Shown here: positions 1 to 8,263 of the stretch, one piece after another
How the letters are laid out: each line of letters starts with the position of its first letter
Numbering within the stretch: position 1 is the stretch's first letter
Source: Paenibacillus riograndensis SBR5
GTDB taxonomy: Bacteria > Bacillota > Bacilli > Paenibacillales > Paenibacillaceae
DNA length: 64,000 bases
Assembly: GCF_000981585.1 (NCBI RefSeq)
Contig: NZ_LN831776.1
Location: 3,889,187-3,953,186, forward strand
Reading direction: 5' to 3'
Notes under the pieces: model-generated
Seen by the model: only the letters and a program-made list of their open reading frames with translations
The model's database searches: none
What the model was told of the DNA's origin: nothing
Position numbers and translations under genes: made by a program

Positions 1-102
1 ACAGAAGACGACCCCCGAATCCGCAGCAGAAGCAGCTGGAGGGGCAGCAATTGGCTGGGGGAAGTGCTGACGAAGCTGCGTGACGATCTGTTGCAGGAAT
101 AA
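1..102 (+). CDS. C-terminal end of a truncated gene
   Basis: Frame 1 is open from the window edge and ends in TAA at 100-102, giving the last 33 residues of a protein whose start lies outside the window. The tail ends in a helical, amphipathic stretch (WLGEVLTKLRDDLLQE) and carries no recognisable motif. It runs in the same direction as the macrodomain gene 38 bp downstream, so the two could share a transcript. The family cannot be told from this fragment. Confidence 0.55.
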   Translation, partial: TEDDPRIRSRSSWRGSNWLGEVLTKLRDDLLQE

Positions 103-140
103 ACAAACCCGGGATAAACCGGAGCAAGGAGTGGATATCA

Positions 141-1007
141 ATGAATCAAAATCCCAATCCCAGAAATAAAAGAGCGTCTATTGCACGTGAAACACTGGAT
201 ATATTGGAAAAAGGAAACTATACAGGTCCTGCGGGCCGGATGGTTGACATTGCCGGGGACGTCAACGCATGCATCTCGGGGACGCGGCTGTATGCCCCGG
301 ATGAGCTGCCTCAGCTGATTACAGCTGCACGGTCACGGATGGGGGAAGCCTCCGGACGGCGCGCGGAACTGGCAGTCACCGGAGAATCGACTTTGGAAGC
401 GGCATACCGGCTGGTGGTCAAGGAAGGCAAGGTGCAGACGGTATGTCTGAACTTTGCTTCCGCCAAGAACCCGGGAGGGGGCTTCCTCGGCGGAAGCCAG
501 GCTCAGGAGGAAAGCTTGGCCCGTGCCTCTGCGCTGTATCCGGCAATCTCACAAAAAGATGAAATGTACAAATACAACCGCAGCCGCAAAACCTGTCTGT
601 ACTCTCACTACATGATTCATTCTCCGCAAGTTCCCGTGATCCGTGACAGTCAGGACCAGCTGCTGGCCGAGCCTTATTGTGTGTCGTTCATAACCGCACC
701 AGCGGTAAATGCAGGAGTTGTCCGCGAGCGGGAGCCTCAGGAGGTTGGACATATCAAGACTGTTATGCTGGAGCGAATCCGTTATATTCTGGCGGTTGCT
801 GCCGGGAATGGACATGAGACTATCGTGCTTGGGGCATTTGGCTGCGGAGTTTTCCGCAACAATCCGGCAGAGGTGGCCGGGTGGTTCAAGCAGGTGCTGC
901 TGGATGAAGGATACCAGTCACTGTTTAAGCAGATTGTTTTTGCTGTGCTGGATCATTCTCCGCAGCAGAGCACGCTGGGTGCTTTTCGGACAGTCTTCAG
1001 TGCATAA
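141..1007 (+). CDS. TIGR02452-family macrodomain protein (PARG-like, DUF2263)
   Basis: Probable ADP-ribosyl-glycohydrolase-like cytoplasmic enzyme that would remove ADP-ribose from proteins or free poly(ADP-ribose). The 288-residue length fits the family. The catalytic signature GGG-X7-QEE is complete: GGG at residues 112-114 and QEE at 122-124, preceded by the Asn-Phe-Ala-Ser stretch (104-107) that contacts ribose in PARG-type macrodomains. The C-terminal half contains GAFGCGVFRN, the second conserved ribose/phosphate loop. The start is ATG with an AAGGAG site about 9 bp upstream. It appears to stand alone or with the truncated gene before it. The family call is firm; the natural substrate is unknown, and the role in phage defence or NAD metabolism suggested for relatives is not shown here. 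Confidence 0.88.
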   Translation: MNQNPNPRNKRASIARETLDILEKGNYTGPAGRMVDIAGDVNACISGTRLYAPDELPQLITAARSRMGEASGRRAELAVTGESTLEAAYRLVVKEGKVQTVCLNFASAKNPGGGFLGGSQAQEESLARASALYPAISQKDEMYKYNRSRKTCLYSHYMIHSPQVPVIRDSQDQLLAEPYCVSFITAPAVNAGVVREREPQEVGHIKTVMLERIRYILAVAAGNGHETIVLGAFGCGVFRNNPAEVAGWFKQVLLDEGYQSLFKQIVFAVLDHSPQQSTLGAFRTVFSA

Positions 1008-1149
1008 AAGCGGGGAGGATTGTTCGTTTCAATCCAAAGCCTTGTTACATTGTGTCGTGTGATGTTGTTAACAGAACTTTTATGTTGAAAAGTGGAAAAT
1101 TAAATAAGCTTGTCATTATGTAAAATATGGAAGAGAGCAGGGTGAGTCA

Positions 1150-1563
1150 ATGATTAACTGGAAGGATTCATATGACATCGGGGTGGAGAAGATTGACTGC
1201 CAGCACAGACAGCTGCTTGTGAAGCTGAATGAATTTTTTGAAGCTTGCACGAACCAGCAGGGTAAAGAAAAGATCGAAGAGACTCTGAAGTTCCTCAAGG
1301 AGTATACGCTGGAGCATTTCAGCGATGAGGAGCACTTGATGCAGGACATTGATTTTCCGGAATTGGCCGAGCACCGCAAGACCCATGCTGAATTTGTAAA
1401 GACCGTGCTGGACCTGGAGGAAAGCATCAAGAGCAAGGGCGTATCCGTCCTGTCTACCATTAAGCTGAACCGCACATTAACAGACTGGCTGCTCAATCAT
1501 ATCAACAAATGCGATAAGCTGATTGGGCAATGCATTGCCAGCAAGGGCAATCAGGCCGTATAA
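1150..1563 (+). CDS. bacteriohemerythrin
   Basis: Small oxygen-binding di-iron protein of 137 residues, cytoplasmic. The full set of iron ligands is present: His19, His56, Glu60, His75, His79, His117 and Asp122, in the H...HxxxE...HxxxH...HxxxxD order of hemerythrins. The N-terminal WKDSYDIGVEKID pattern is typical of bacteriohemerythrins. It is a single-domain form with no methyl-accepting or kinase fusion, so it is more likely an oxygen store or scavenger than a sensor module. ATG start with a GGGTGAG-like site 5-11 bp upstream. It stands alone: a terminator follows, and 140 bp separate it from the gene before. Confidence 0.93.
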   Translation: MINWKDSYDIGVEKIDCQHRQLLVKLNEFFEACTNQQGKEKIEETLKFLKEYTLEHFSDEEHLMQDIDFPELAEHRKTHAEFVKTVLDLEESIKSKGVSVLSTIKLNRTLTDWLLNHINKCDKLIGQCIASKGNQAV

Positions 1564-1594
1564 TTTCCATCGTGTAACTTAAATAGGGAAGATG

Positions 1595-1622
1595 AAGATG
1601 CCGCAGGGCATTTTCTTTTTTT
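1595..1622 (+). terminator. Rho-independent terminator after bacteriohemerythrin
   Basis: Stem AAGATGCC/GGCATTTT (one G-T pair) around a GCAG loop, followed by a run of T residues through 1622. It lies 32 bp past the hemerythrin stop. Confidence 0.75.
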
Positions 1623-1755
1623 GTCTTTTTACGGAAACAAACACTCCGGTTACGGGTTTAGCGCAAGGAACACAGCCCATTTATTCCCCCAAAATATTTT
1701 GTGTTATGATTTGAAGTAGAGATTCAGATAAACTGCAAGCCAAGGGAGTGGAAGG

Positions 1756-2949
1756 ATGAAAATATTGCGTATGCTCGCGTCGGGTCTGGTCATGCTGCTT
1801 GTGCTGGGACTTGTGAACTTTTACATTGGTCAACATCTGTGGTACCTGCTGGAGACTTGGCTGCCGGGAATTTCCGCCGCCGTGTACTGGCCGGTGTTCC
1901 TGCTCATTGCTTTTGCTTATATGATCGGAATGGTACCCTGGCCGAAGGCTGTTAAGCCGGCAGCCCGGCTGTTCAAAGTCATCGGCTCCTATTATCTGGC
2001 CTGCATGGAATTTGCTATTATTGTCCTGCCGCTAACCGATTTGCTGTATTGGGTGCTGGGTCTGATGGGCGTTCAACGCACGGCGTTCACTGCGGAAGCG
2101 GGTGCGGCGCTGGTGGTGCTGCTGGCTGTCTTCCTGATTTGGGGTTCGCGCAATGCCTGGAGTACGGTTGTCCGCAATCATCCTATCCAAATCGGCAAAT
2201 CGGCCGGAACCAGTGCTCCGCTCACCATTGCGGTTGCTTCCGATCTGCACCTGGGGAACATTGTTGGTAACCGCCACCTGCGCCGGATGGTCGCTGAGAT
2301 GAACCGGATGCAGCCGGATCTGATTCTGCTCGCCGGGGATGTGCTGGATGACAGCATTGAGCCCTTTATCCGCAACGGAATGTGTGAAGAGATGCGCAAG
2401 CTTCAGGCACGCCATGGGGTGTATGCGGTACTGGGCAACCATGAATATTATGGCGGCTCCATTAAGCAATACACCGAACTGATGGACAGTATCGGCATCA
2501 AAGTTCTTCAGGACGAGGTAGTGGAAGCCGCAGGTCTGTATATCGTGGGCCGCAAAGACAAAACCGCAGAGTCTACAGAGGCTGCCGGACGTAAAAGTGT
2601 GGAAGCCTTGCTGGATGGGCTTGATCTGTCTCGCCCGGTGATCATGATGGACCATCAGCCGACCGGATTCGGGATTGCCGCGCAAGCGGGAGTAGATGTG
2701 CTGCTGTCGGGCCATACGCACCGCGGTCAAATTGCTCCCAATCACTGGATCACCAGAAGGCTGTTTGAGCTGGATTGGGGCTACCTGCGCAAGGACAAAC
2801 TGCATGTTGTGGTTTCCTCGGGCTATGGCACCTGGGGACCGCCGATCCGCCTGGCCAGCCGCTCCGAGCTGATCAAGCTGGTGGTCATACTGGAAGGCAG
2901 CAAACACTACAGTGAAGAGCCTGTTCACAGCAATCCTGTCCTAATCTGA
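1756..2949 (+). CDS. membrane-anchored metallophosphoesterase (YkuE/YaeI-like)
   Basis: Calcineurin-like phosphoesterase of 397 residues. The first about 135 residues hold four hydrophobic membrane segments. The catalytic domain follows with all metal-binding motifs: SDLHLGN near residue 162, GDVLDD near 194, GNHE near 230, a DHQP motif near 300 and GHTHRGQ near 318. Relatives such as YkuE and YaeI are membrane-bound or exported and act on phospholipid or UDP-sugar pyrophosphates, but the substrate here cannot be read from sequence. The ATG start has AAGGGAGTGGAAGG directly upstream. No neighbour is close enough to form an operon: a terminator precedes it and a MarR promoter follows. Confidence 0.88.
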   Translation: MKILRMLASGLVMLLVLGLVNFYIGQHLWYLLETWLPGISAAVYWPVFLLIAFAYMIGMVPWPKAVKPAARLFKVIGSYYLACMEFAIIVLPLTDLLYWVLGLMGVQRTAFTAEAGAALVVLLAVFLIWGSRNAWSTVVRNHPIQIGKSAGTSAPLTIAVASDLHLGNIVGNRHLRRMVAEMNRMQPDLILLAGDVLDDSIEPFIRNGMCEEMRKLQARHGVYAVLGNHEYYGGSIKQYTELMDSIGIKVLQDEVVEAAGLYIVGRKDKTAESTEAAGRKSVEALLDGLDLSRPVIMMDHQPTGFGIAAQAGVDVLLSGHTHRGQIAPNHWITRRLFELDWGYLRKDKLHVVVSSGYGTWGPPIRLASRSELIKLVVILEGSKHYSEEPVHSNPVLI

Positions 2950-2993
2950 CAGCATCTGCCCCCTTTGCCTTAATGGGCATATCTAAAAAGTCT

Positions 2994-3050
2994 TTGACAT
3001 TCACTTCCGTATAAGTTACTTTAAACGTGATATAGTTAAGGGATTAACTA
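2994..3050 (+). promoter_or_regulatory. MarR promoter with palindromic operator
   Basis: A -35 box TTGACA (2994-2999) and a -10-like TACTTT (3017-3022) are 17 bp apart. The expected start point near 3030 is followed at once by a perfect inverted repeat, TAGTTAA-GGGA-TTAACTA (3033-3050), placed to block transcription. The same 7-4-7 palindrome recurs before the oxidoreductase at 5214, so this is the likely binding site of the MarR protein encoded just downstream. Confidence 0.8.
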
Positions 3051-3051
3051 A

Positions 3052-3561
3052 TTGGAGCTGAACAGTGTTATGGATTCACGGCAGGAAGACAATAAGCCCA
3101 AAAGAGAAGCGAATATAGACGGTTTGCAGCAGTTTGTTCTGGACCTTCCGCTGGCTAATGAGGCCTTTTTTGCCCTGGTGGAGACGACAGCAGGTCTTGT
3201 CGCGGTTTCGGAGAAGTACTGGCAGGCACAGGGTCTGAATGGCGCAAGAATCCGTGTGCTGGTGGAGATCGCGAAGCAAGGCGGCGCCATTCTCCCCTCG
3301 GGGCTGGCCAGTCGGATCGGGGTGACCAAGGCAAATATCAGCTTGCTGCTGACTCCGCTGGAGAAGGATGGATATATCAGCAGGACGGAGCATATCCGAG
3401 ATGGGCGCAAATCGGTCATTTCACTTACAGAAGCCGGACGGGCGCTGCTGTCCCGTCATCTTCCCGGAAACCGCGAAACGGTTGCCGGGAAGATGAACCG
3501 GCTGGACACGGATGAGCTGCGTCAGCTGATGGCATTGCTGCATAAGCTGAACAAGCCGTAA
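3052..3561 (+). CDS. MarR-family transcriptional regulator
   Basis: Winged-helix dimeric repressor of 169 residues. The recognition region IGVTKANISLLLTPLEKDGY (about residues 89-108) is followed by the wing (RDGRKSVISLTEAG), both typical of MarR. The TTG start at 3052 has AAGGGA eight bases upstream; ATG at 3070 with GGAG twelve bases upstream is an alternative that would remove six residues. The gene starts right after its own palindromic operator, and a second copy of that palindrome sits before the NmrA-type oxidoreductase at 5214. This implies autoregulation plus control of that enzyme, probably in response to an electrophile or phenolic ligand. The ligand is an inference. Confidence 0.9.
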   Translation: MELNSVMDSRQEDNKPKREANIDGLQQFVLDLPLANEAFFALVETTAGLVAVSEKYWQAQGLNGARIRVLVEIAKQGGAILPSGLASRIGVTKANISLLLTPLEKDGYISRTEHIRDGRKSVISLTEAGRALLSRHLPGNRETVAGKMNRLDTDELRQLMALLHKLNKP

Positions 3562-3609
3562 TATGGGACAAGATGTGAGATAGATAACCGGATAAGGAGA
3601 GAAGAGTGT

Positions 3610-5020
3610 ATGAAACGCAAGGGGGTGGGGATCAATCCATTATTAGTCACTATTATGACAGGTGTGGAACTACAAGAAAGCGAAGTGCCAAGGTTAACCA
3701 TGCTTCCAGGAATAACAGGACGAATGGTATATAAACGAATAACGAAGCTAAATTCCCCGCATCCCCCCAAAAAACAGCGGTTATGATGTACTGAATGTGG
3801 TCATACGGCAGTATATGATCTGGGGTTAATTGCCTTTGATATTGATAAATGGAAATCTGACAAAGACCGTGAGGGATTTGAAGGTAAAAACGACACTTCG
3901 TTTGATTTGCAAACATCGATAATGGATTATTTGCAATTTACCGGCTATTTCCGCTGCAGAAATTGCAATAGTGCCGGAGCGTGGGAGCTGGCATCTTCAA
4001 ATTTATTATTTGAACTGATGGCGGGTATGTTGAGAAAAATGAATAGTTCATATGATGACAGCACTGACGGTGTCATGTACGGGGGGCTGACTCTTCATGA
4101 CGGCAGCAGACCACGGTGGATGAGTGAGGGAGAGGAGCATTTTCTGGAGCAGTTGAAAGTGCAGCCTGAGGACGGCTACCTATGGAACAAGCTGGGAAAT
4201 TTATATTTTTCAGGTGGCAGACCCGAGCTGGCCGCTGCGGTCTTTGAGCATTCGGTCAGCATCGATGCTTCCCAGATGGAATCTCACTATTCGCTTGGGA
4301 AAATATTGCTGGAAATTGGTGAGATGGAGCTGGCCGCCAAGTACTTGCGTCAAGCGGTGCTGTATGCCGGCACTTATACTAGACTCGGTGCCTTGGAGCT
4401 TCGGGAAATGCTGGCTGTTATATTATACTCTTTATTCGAGCTTTATGATGGTTTCCAGAGGCTAGCCCCTTCATTATTTCCTGCGGAAGAGGAGACTGCT
4501 ATGATGGAGGGATTCGAAGAAACAGCAGCAGCTGCAATCCCGACCATGGACCTGAGAAATTTGAATGTGATCCAAGGAGATCTGAAGTCCTTCTATCCTG
4601 TTGCAGAGATGTATATGGGGAGCCGTGCCGGGGATCTTCCAGCGCATGAGCGTAAGCTTAAGGAGCAGGCACCGGCAATCGAGGGGACGGCTAACTCCGG
4701 TGGATGCCAACAGGTTTCCCCTCAAGGGTTGGGGATCTAAGCAGCGGCCGATTATAATCCGGGCCAAGACAGAAGCGAGGATGAAGCAGGTGCAGTTTGT
4801 ATGTGATCATTTTGGCTGGAACTATATAATGGGTATGGAGTTTACGGAGGATCTGTCGGATTTGGAGAAGGCGATCAAGGAGAAACTGACTCCGGATAAT
4901 ATCTATGAACCTTGTCCTTGCGGAAGCGGGAATAAGTTCAAATTCTGCTGCGCAAGCACCATGAAGAATTTTGATCTGGATGTCTACTTGGCGGCGTTTA
5001 CTGGAGGAGAGACACAATAA
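3610..5020 (+). pseudogene. SEC-C/TPR zinc-binding protein gene, broken by an in-frame TGA and a frameshift
   Basis: From ATG 3610 the frame reads 58 residues and stops at TGA 3784-3786. The same frame then continues with CTECGH (first CxxC) through a second CxxC (CRNC), tetratricopeptide-like helices (about 4130-4400) and ends at 4740. The C-terminal part lies in the next frame, from about 4740 to 5020: a conserved-looking RAKTEARMKQVQFVCDHFGW stretch, then the SEC-C metal-binding motif CPCGSGNKFKFCC. One full-length ancestor with paired Zn fingers, TPRs and SEC-C explains all pieces, so the gene has one premature stop and one shift between about 4700 and 4740. Sequencing error, decay or recoding remain possible. 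Separate expression of the 3907-4740 and 4781-5020 pieces is a weaker option. Confidence 0.65.
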
Positions 5021-5116
5021 CTTAAGAGCAGCGGTTACCTCCAAAAAAGAGGGAGCGTGTTGTAGTCAATGCAGTGATGCCATTTGGCTAGTTTGTTAAA
5101 AAACGGGATCAGGCTA

Positions 5117-5140
5117 AACTGGATAATTCAATATCCAGTT
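5117..5140. other. 9-bp inverted repeat upstream of the oxidoreductase operator
   Basis: AACTGGATA, a 6-nt spacer, then TATCCAGTT form a perfect inverted repeat. It ends 12 bp before the MarR-type palindrome. There is no T-run, so it is not a standard terminator; it may be a second operator or a weak stem. Confidence 0.45.
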
Positions 5141-5152
5141 GTTCTGCTCATA

Positions 5153-5170
5153 TAGTTAAGTACTTAACTA
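5153..5170. promoter_or_regulatory. second copy of the MarR operator
   Basis: TAGTTAA-GTAC-TTAACTA, identical in both arms and spacing to the site at 3033-3050 in front of the MarR gene; here the centre is also symmetric. It lies 43 bp before the oxidoreductase start, so it is expected to control that gene. Confidence 0.8.
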
Positions 5171-5213
5171 TTAACAAAAGACTGATTAAGAATTTATAGG
5201 AGGATGTATTGAT

Positions 5214-6035
5214 ATGACTATTATGATCACCGGAGCTGCAGGACAATTAGGCAATCTAATTATTGAGAATTTGCTAGCCGAACTCTCGGACGGCACAATC
5301 ATCGCGGGAGTCCGTAATTTGGATACGGCTACACACTTCAAAGACAAAGGAGTTGTAGTCCGCTGCGCCGATTACGATAGACCGGAAACGCTGCAGGATG
5401 CTTTTGCCGGAGTGAACAAGCTGCTGCTGATTTCCAGCTCACATTCCGATGATGCCGTCCGGCTGACTCAACACACAAATGTAATCGATGCAGCCAAGGC
5501 AGCCGGAGTTGCGCATATTTTGTATACCAGCTTTGCTTTTCCGCAAGCAGGCAATAAGGGAACAAGCAGCGTTCATGGACTTACCGAGCAGGCGATACTC
5601 GATTCGGGAATGGAGTATACGATTTTACGCAACGGCCTGTACATTGATTTCGTGGGCGTACTTGGCCTGAATGAGGCAATACGCAGTGGAGTGCTGGCGA
5701 CGCAGCCTGGTGATTGGCAGTTCAATGCCGTAACACGCCGTGACCTGGCGCGGGCAACCGCAAAGGTGCTGGCCGGAAGCGGGCATGAGCATCGGATTTA
5801 TGAGCTGGCTGCGGCCCAGACATGGACGTTTGCCGGCCTTGCAGAAGTGCTTACTGAGCTTGCCGGCAAGCCGGTAATCCATACCGCAGATGCGTCTGTG
5901 CAGCACTGGATCTATCATTTTCTGAACAGTATTGATACTAAGTCCACCTCAAACGATCTGGAGCAATTGATGGGACAGCCCGTAACATCGCTTAAGGAGA
6001 GCATCGCACCTTTTTTGAATCTGGAGAATGTGTGA
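5214..6035 (+). CDS. NmrA/QOR2-type NAD(P)-binding oxidoreductase (YtfG-like)
   Basis: Atypical short-chain dehydrogenase-like protein of 273 residues. The N-terminal Rossmann motif TGAAGQLG (residues 6-13) marks the NAD(P)H site. The order of later blocks (LLLISS, then the AAGVAHILYTSF strand, then NGLYIDF) matches quinone oxidoreductase 2 and other NmrA relatives, which reduce quinones or act as redox sensors. ATG start with TAGGAGGATG upstream. It is transcribed alone; the MarR-type palindrome at 5153-5170 indicates control by the regulator at 3052, so it likely detoxifies a quinone or electrophile that releases MarR. The family is clear; the substrate is inferred. Confidence 0.87.
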   Translation: MTIMITGAAGQLGNLIIENLLAELSDGTIIAGVRNLDTATHFKDKGVVVRCADYDRPETLQDAFAGVNKLLLISSSHSDDAVRLTQHTNVIDAAKAAGVAHILYTSFAFPQAGNKGTSSVHGLTEQAILDSGMEYTILRNGLYIDFVGVLGLNEAIRSGVLATQPGDWQFNAVTRRDLARATAKVLAGSGHEHRIYELAAAQTWTFAGLAEVLTELAGKPVIHTADASVQHWIYHFLNSIDTKSTSNDLEQLMGQPVTSLKESIAPFLNLENV

Positions 6036-6143
6036 ATATTTCCCGGGTGGCGATATCGTCCATCGATCCCCAAGTTGTCTATTTCCCTCAATATTGCTAC
6101 TATGATGTCAGCATAAAAGGGGATACCCGGGGAGTGAGCAGGA

Positions 6144-6821
6144 ATGAAGAAAATATTAGTGGCCGACGACGATGTGAATATCCGCACGCTGCTGCGGCAT
6201 GTGCTGACCAGGGAAGGGTATGCTGTGCTGGAGGCCGCCGACGGGCGTGAGGCCATGGGACTGATGAAAGGCAGTACCGTGGATTTGGCGGTTGTAGATG
6301 TGATGATGCCGTATATAGACGGGTTGGAGCTATGCCAGCATATCCGGGAGACGTATGATATTCCGGTCATTCTGCTTACCGCACGGCAGCAGCTCAGCGA
6401 CAAGGAGCAGGGGTATTTACGCGGGACGGATGATTATGTCACCAAGCCTTTTGAACCAGACGAATTGCTCTTTCGCATCAAAGCCTTGTTCCGCCGTTAT
6501 TCTGTAGCTGCGAGTGACAAGATCCGCCTGAATTCATTGGTGATTGACCGGAAAAATTATGAGATCAGCGATGGCAACGATGTGCTTCTGCTGCCCGTAA
6601 AGGAATTTGAACTGCTGGCCCAGCTTGCGGAGTATCCGGGACGGCTGTTCTCGCGCAGCGAGCTGATTGAGCTGGTATGGGGAGCGGATTATGAGGGGGA
6701 TGAGCGGACGGTCGATGTGCACATCAAACGCCTGCGCGACCGGTTCAGCGAATACAAAAATGATTTTACCATCCGCACGGTCCGGGGCATCGGCTATAAA
6801 GTTGAAACGGTGAGTCCATGA
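6144..6821 (+). CDS. OmpR-family response regulator
   Basis: 225-residue response regulator. The receiver domain has the acidic pair Asp8/Asp9, phosphorylation site Asp52 in VVDVMMP and the YVTKPF lysine loop. A C-terminal winged helix of the OmpR type follows (RSELIELVWG... DVHIKRLR... RTVRGIGYK). ATG start preceded by GGGGAG. Its last four bases overlap the start of the partner kinase, so the pair is translationally coupled, and the ABC transporter genes at 8264-10059 follow on the same strand. It most likely activates this transporter. The leader contains CCCGGGT (6042-6048) and its complement ACCCGGG (6125-6131), which could fold near the ribosome site. Confidence 0.93.
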   Translation: MKKILVADDDVNIRTLLRHVLTREGYAVLEAADGREAMGLMKGSTVDLAVVDVMMPYIDGLELCQHIRETYDIPVILLTARQQLSDKEQGYLRGTDDYVTKPFEPDELLFRIKALFRRYSVAASDKIRLNSLVIDRKNYEISDGNDVLLLPVKEFELLAQLAEYPGRLFSRSELIELVWGADYEGDERTVDVHIKRLRDRFSEYKNDFTIRTVRGIGYKVETVSP

Positions 6822-8194
6822 AGTCGCTGTATGTAAGAATGAGCCTGCTGTTCTGTTCCGTGATTGTAATCAGCAGTGTGCTGGGGTTTCTCATCTCGAA
6901 CGCTTACTATCAGGCCGCAATCAAACCGCAGAACGATGCCAAGCTCACCAAAATGGCCATTGGCCTGCAGTCCTTTATTGAAGATCACCCGGATACGGTT
7001 GAGGAATATCTGCTCAGTACGGCATCCCTGGGCTACAAGATGTATCTCTCCAATGACCAAGGCGATGAACGGTTCTATGGACTGCCCTTCCGCAAAAATG
7101 ACCTGAAGGAAGGCGAGCTGCAAAAGGTGCTGGCAGGCAGCATCTACCATGGAGTAGCGGATTTTCCCAGCAGGATGTTCATTACCGGTTTTTTTGACAA
7201 TCAGCTCAGCAATACGATTGGTGTCCCTATACATATTCATGGCCAACCCTACGCGCTGTTCATGCGTCCGGATGCTCAAGTGCAGTTTGGCGAGCTGCGG
7301 CTGTTTTTTGCGGTGCTGATTGCCGGTACAATTCTGTTCAGCCTGTGGTTTGTCCTGATCACCGTTTTTCATGTGGTGAGGCCGATCACCCGGTTAACAG
7401 AAGCCACCAAAAAAATCTCCAAGGGCAGATACGATATCAAGCTCTACACGGCCCGGCGTGATGAAATCGGCCAGCTTGCTTCCCACTTTATGAGCATGAG
7501 CCGGGAGCTGGAGCGGACGAACCGGGCGCGGCAGGAGTTTGTCGCCAACGTCTCGCATGAGATCGAATCGCCGCTGACCTCCATTCAAGGGTTCGCCCAC
7601 GCGCTGAAGGACGGCACACTTCCGGAGCAGCAGCGGATGGAGTACCTGTCTATCATCGATCAGGAGAGCCGCAGGCTGTCGGTGCTGAGCAAGCAGCTGC
7701 TGACCTTGTCTTCGCTCGATTATGACGAGAATGCGCTGGACCGCAAAAGCATTGAACTCCGGGCGCAGCTTCGCCAGGTGCTGCAGATTATGGAGTGGCG
7801 GCTGACAGAGAAGGAGCTGGCGGTGCGGCTGCAGGTGGCGGATATTACCCTTCAGGGGGATGCCAATTTGCTCTATCAGGTATGGATGAATCTTTTGTCC
7901 AATGCGATAAAATATACCCAAACCGGCGGGACAATTGCGATCTCGGCGAAAGCCGAGAATCAGCACTGCATGGTTACCGTTACGGATAATGGCGAAGGCA
8001 TTCCGGCGGATCAGCTGCCGATGATCTTTGACCGGTTCTACAAAGTGGACCGGGCGCGCACCCGCGACAGCAACAGCAGCGGCCTGGGATTATCCATTGT
8101 GCGCAAAATTATCGAGGTTCACGGCGGCACCGTTGAGGCAACGAGCACAGTGGGGGAAGGAACAACCTTTACGGTGACGCTGCCGCTTCTGTAA
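6818..8194 (+). CDS. HAMP-domain sensor histidine kinase
   Basis: 458-residue membrane kinase. Membrane segments lie at about 8-28 and 163-185 and enclose an extracytoplasmic sensor of about 130 residues. A HAMP linker follows, then the dimerisation helix with His247 in SHEIESPL, and the ATP domain with N box (NLLSNAIKYT), G1 (DNGEGIP), F and G2 (SSGLGLSI) motifs. The SHEIESPL variant with Glu-Ser after His is characteristic of kinases placed next to FtsX-type ABC transporters. It overlaps the response regulator by 4 bp, and the permease starts 70 bp downstream. The signal is unknown; transported peptides or cell-envelope antibiotics are a reasonable guess from context only. Confidence 0.93.
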   Translation: MKSLYVRMSLLFCSVIVISSVLGFLISNAYYQAAIKPQNDAKLTKMAIGLQSFIEDHPDTVEEYLLSTASLGYKMYLSNDQGDERFYGLPFRKNDLKEGELQKVLAGSIYHGVADFPSRMFITGFFDNQLSNTIGVPIHIHGQPYALFMRPDAQVQFGELRLFFAVLIAGTILFSLWFVLITVFHVVRPITRLTEATKKISKGRYDIKLYTARRDEIGQLASHFMSMSRELERTNRARQEFVANVSHEIESPLTSIQGFAHALKDGTLPEQQRMEYLSIIDQESRRLSVLSKQLLTLSSLDYDENALDRKSIELRAQLRQVLQIMEWRLTEKELAVRLQVADITLQGDANLLYQVWMNLLSNAIKYTQTGGTIAISAKAENQHCMVTVTDNGEGIPADQLPMIFDRFYKVDRARTRDSNSSGLGLSIVRKIIEVHGGTVEATSTVGEGTTFTVTLPLL

Positions 8195-8263
8195 TTTATT
8201 ATTCATACTCCGTTCATTTTCACCTTCTAAACTGTGGATATACAGATTAGAAGGAGTGGTTAT

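Noticed and set aside
2032..2928. 298-codon antisense open frame opposite the metallophosphoesterase
   Set aside because: The plus-strand gene has all catalytic motifs; the antisense product has no motif or start signal.
3784..3815. selenocysteine codon with SECIS
   Set aside because: The apical loop lies about 11 nt after the TGA, closer than the usual bacterial range, the stem is weak and the gene also has a frameshift; kept only as a low-interest query.
5488..5670. short open frame inside the NmrA-type gene
   Set aside because: Shadow frame within a gene with clear Rossmann motifs.
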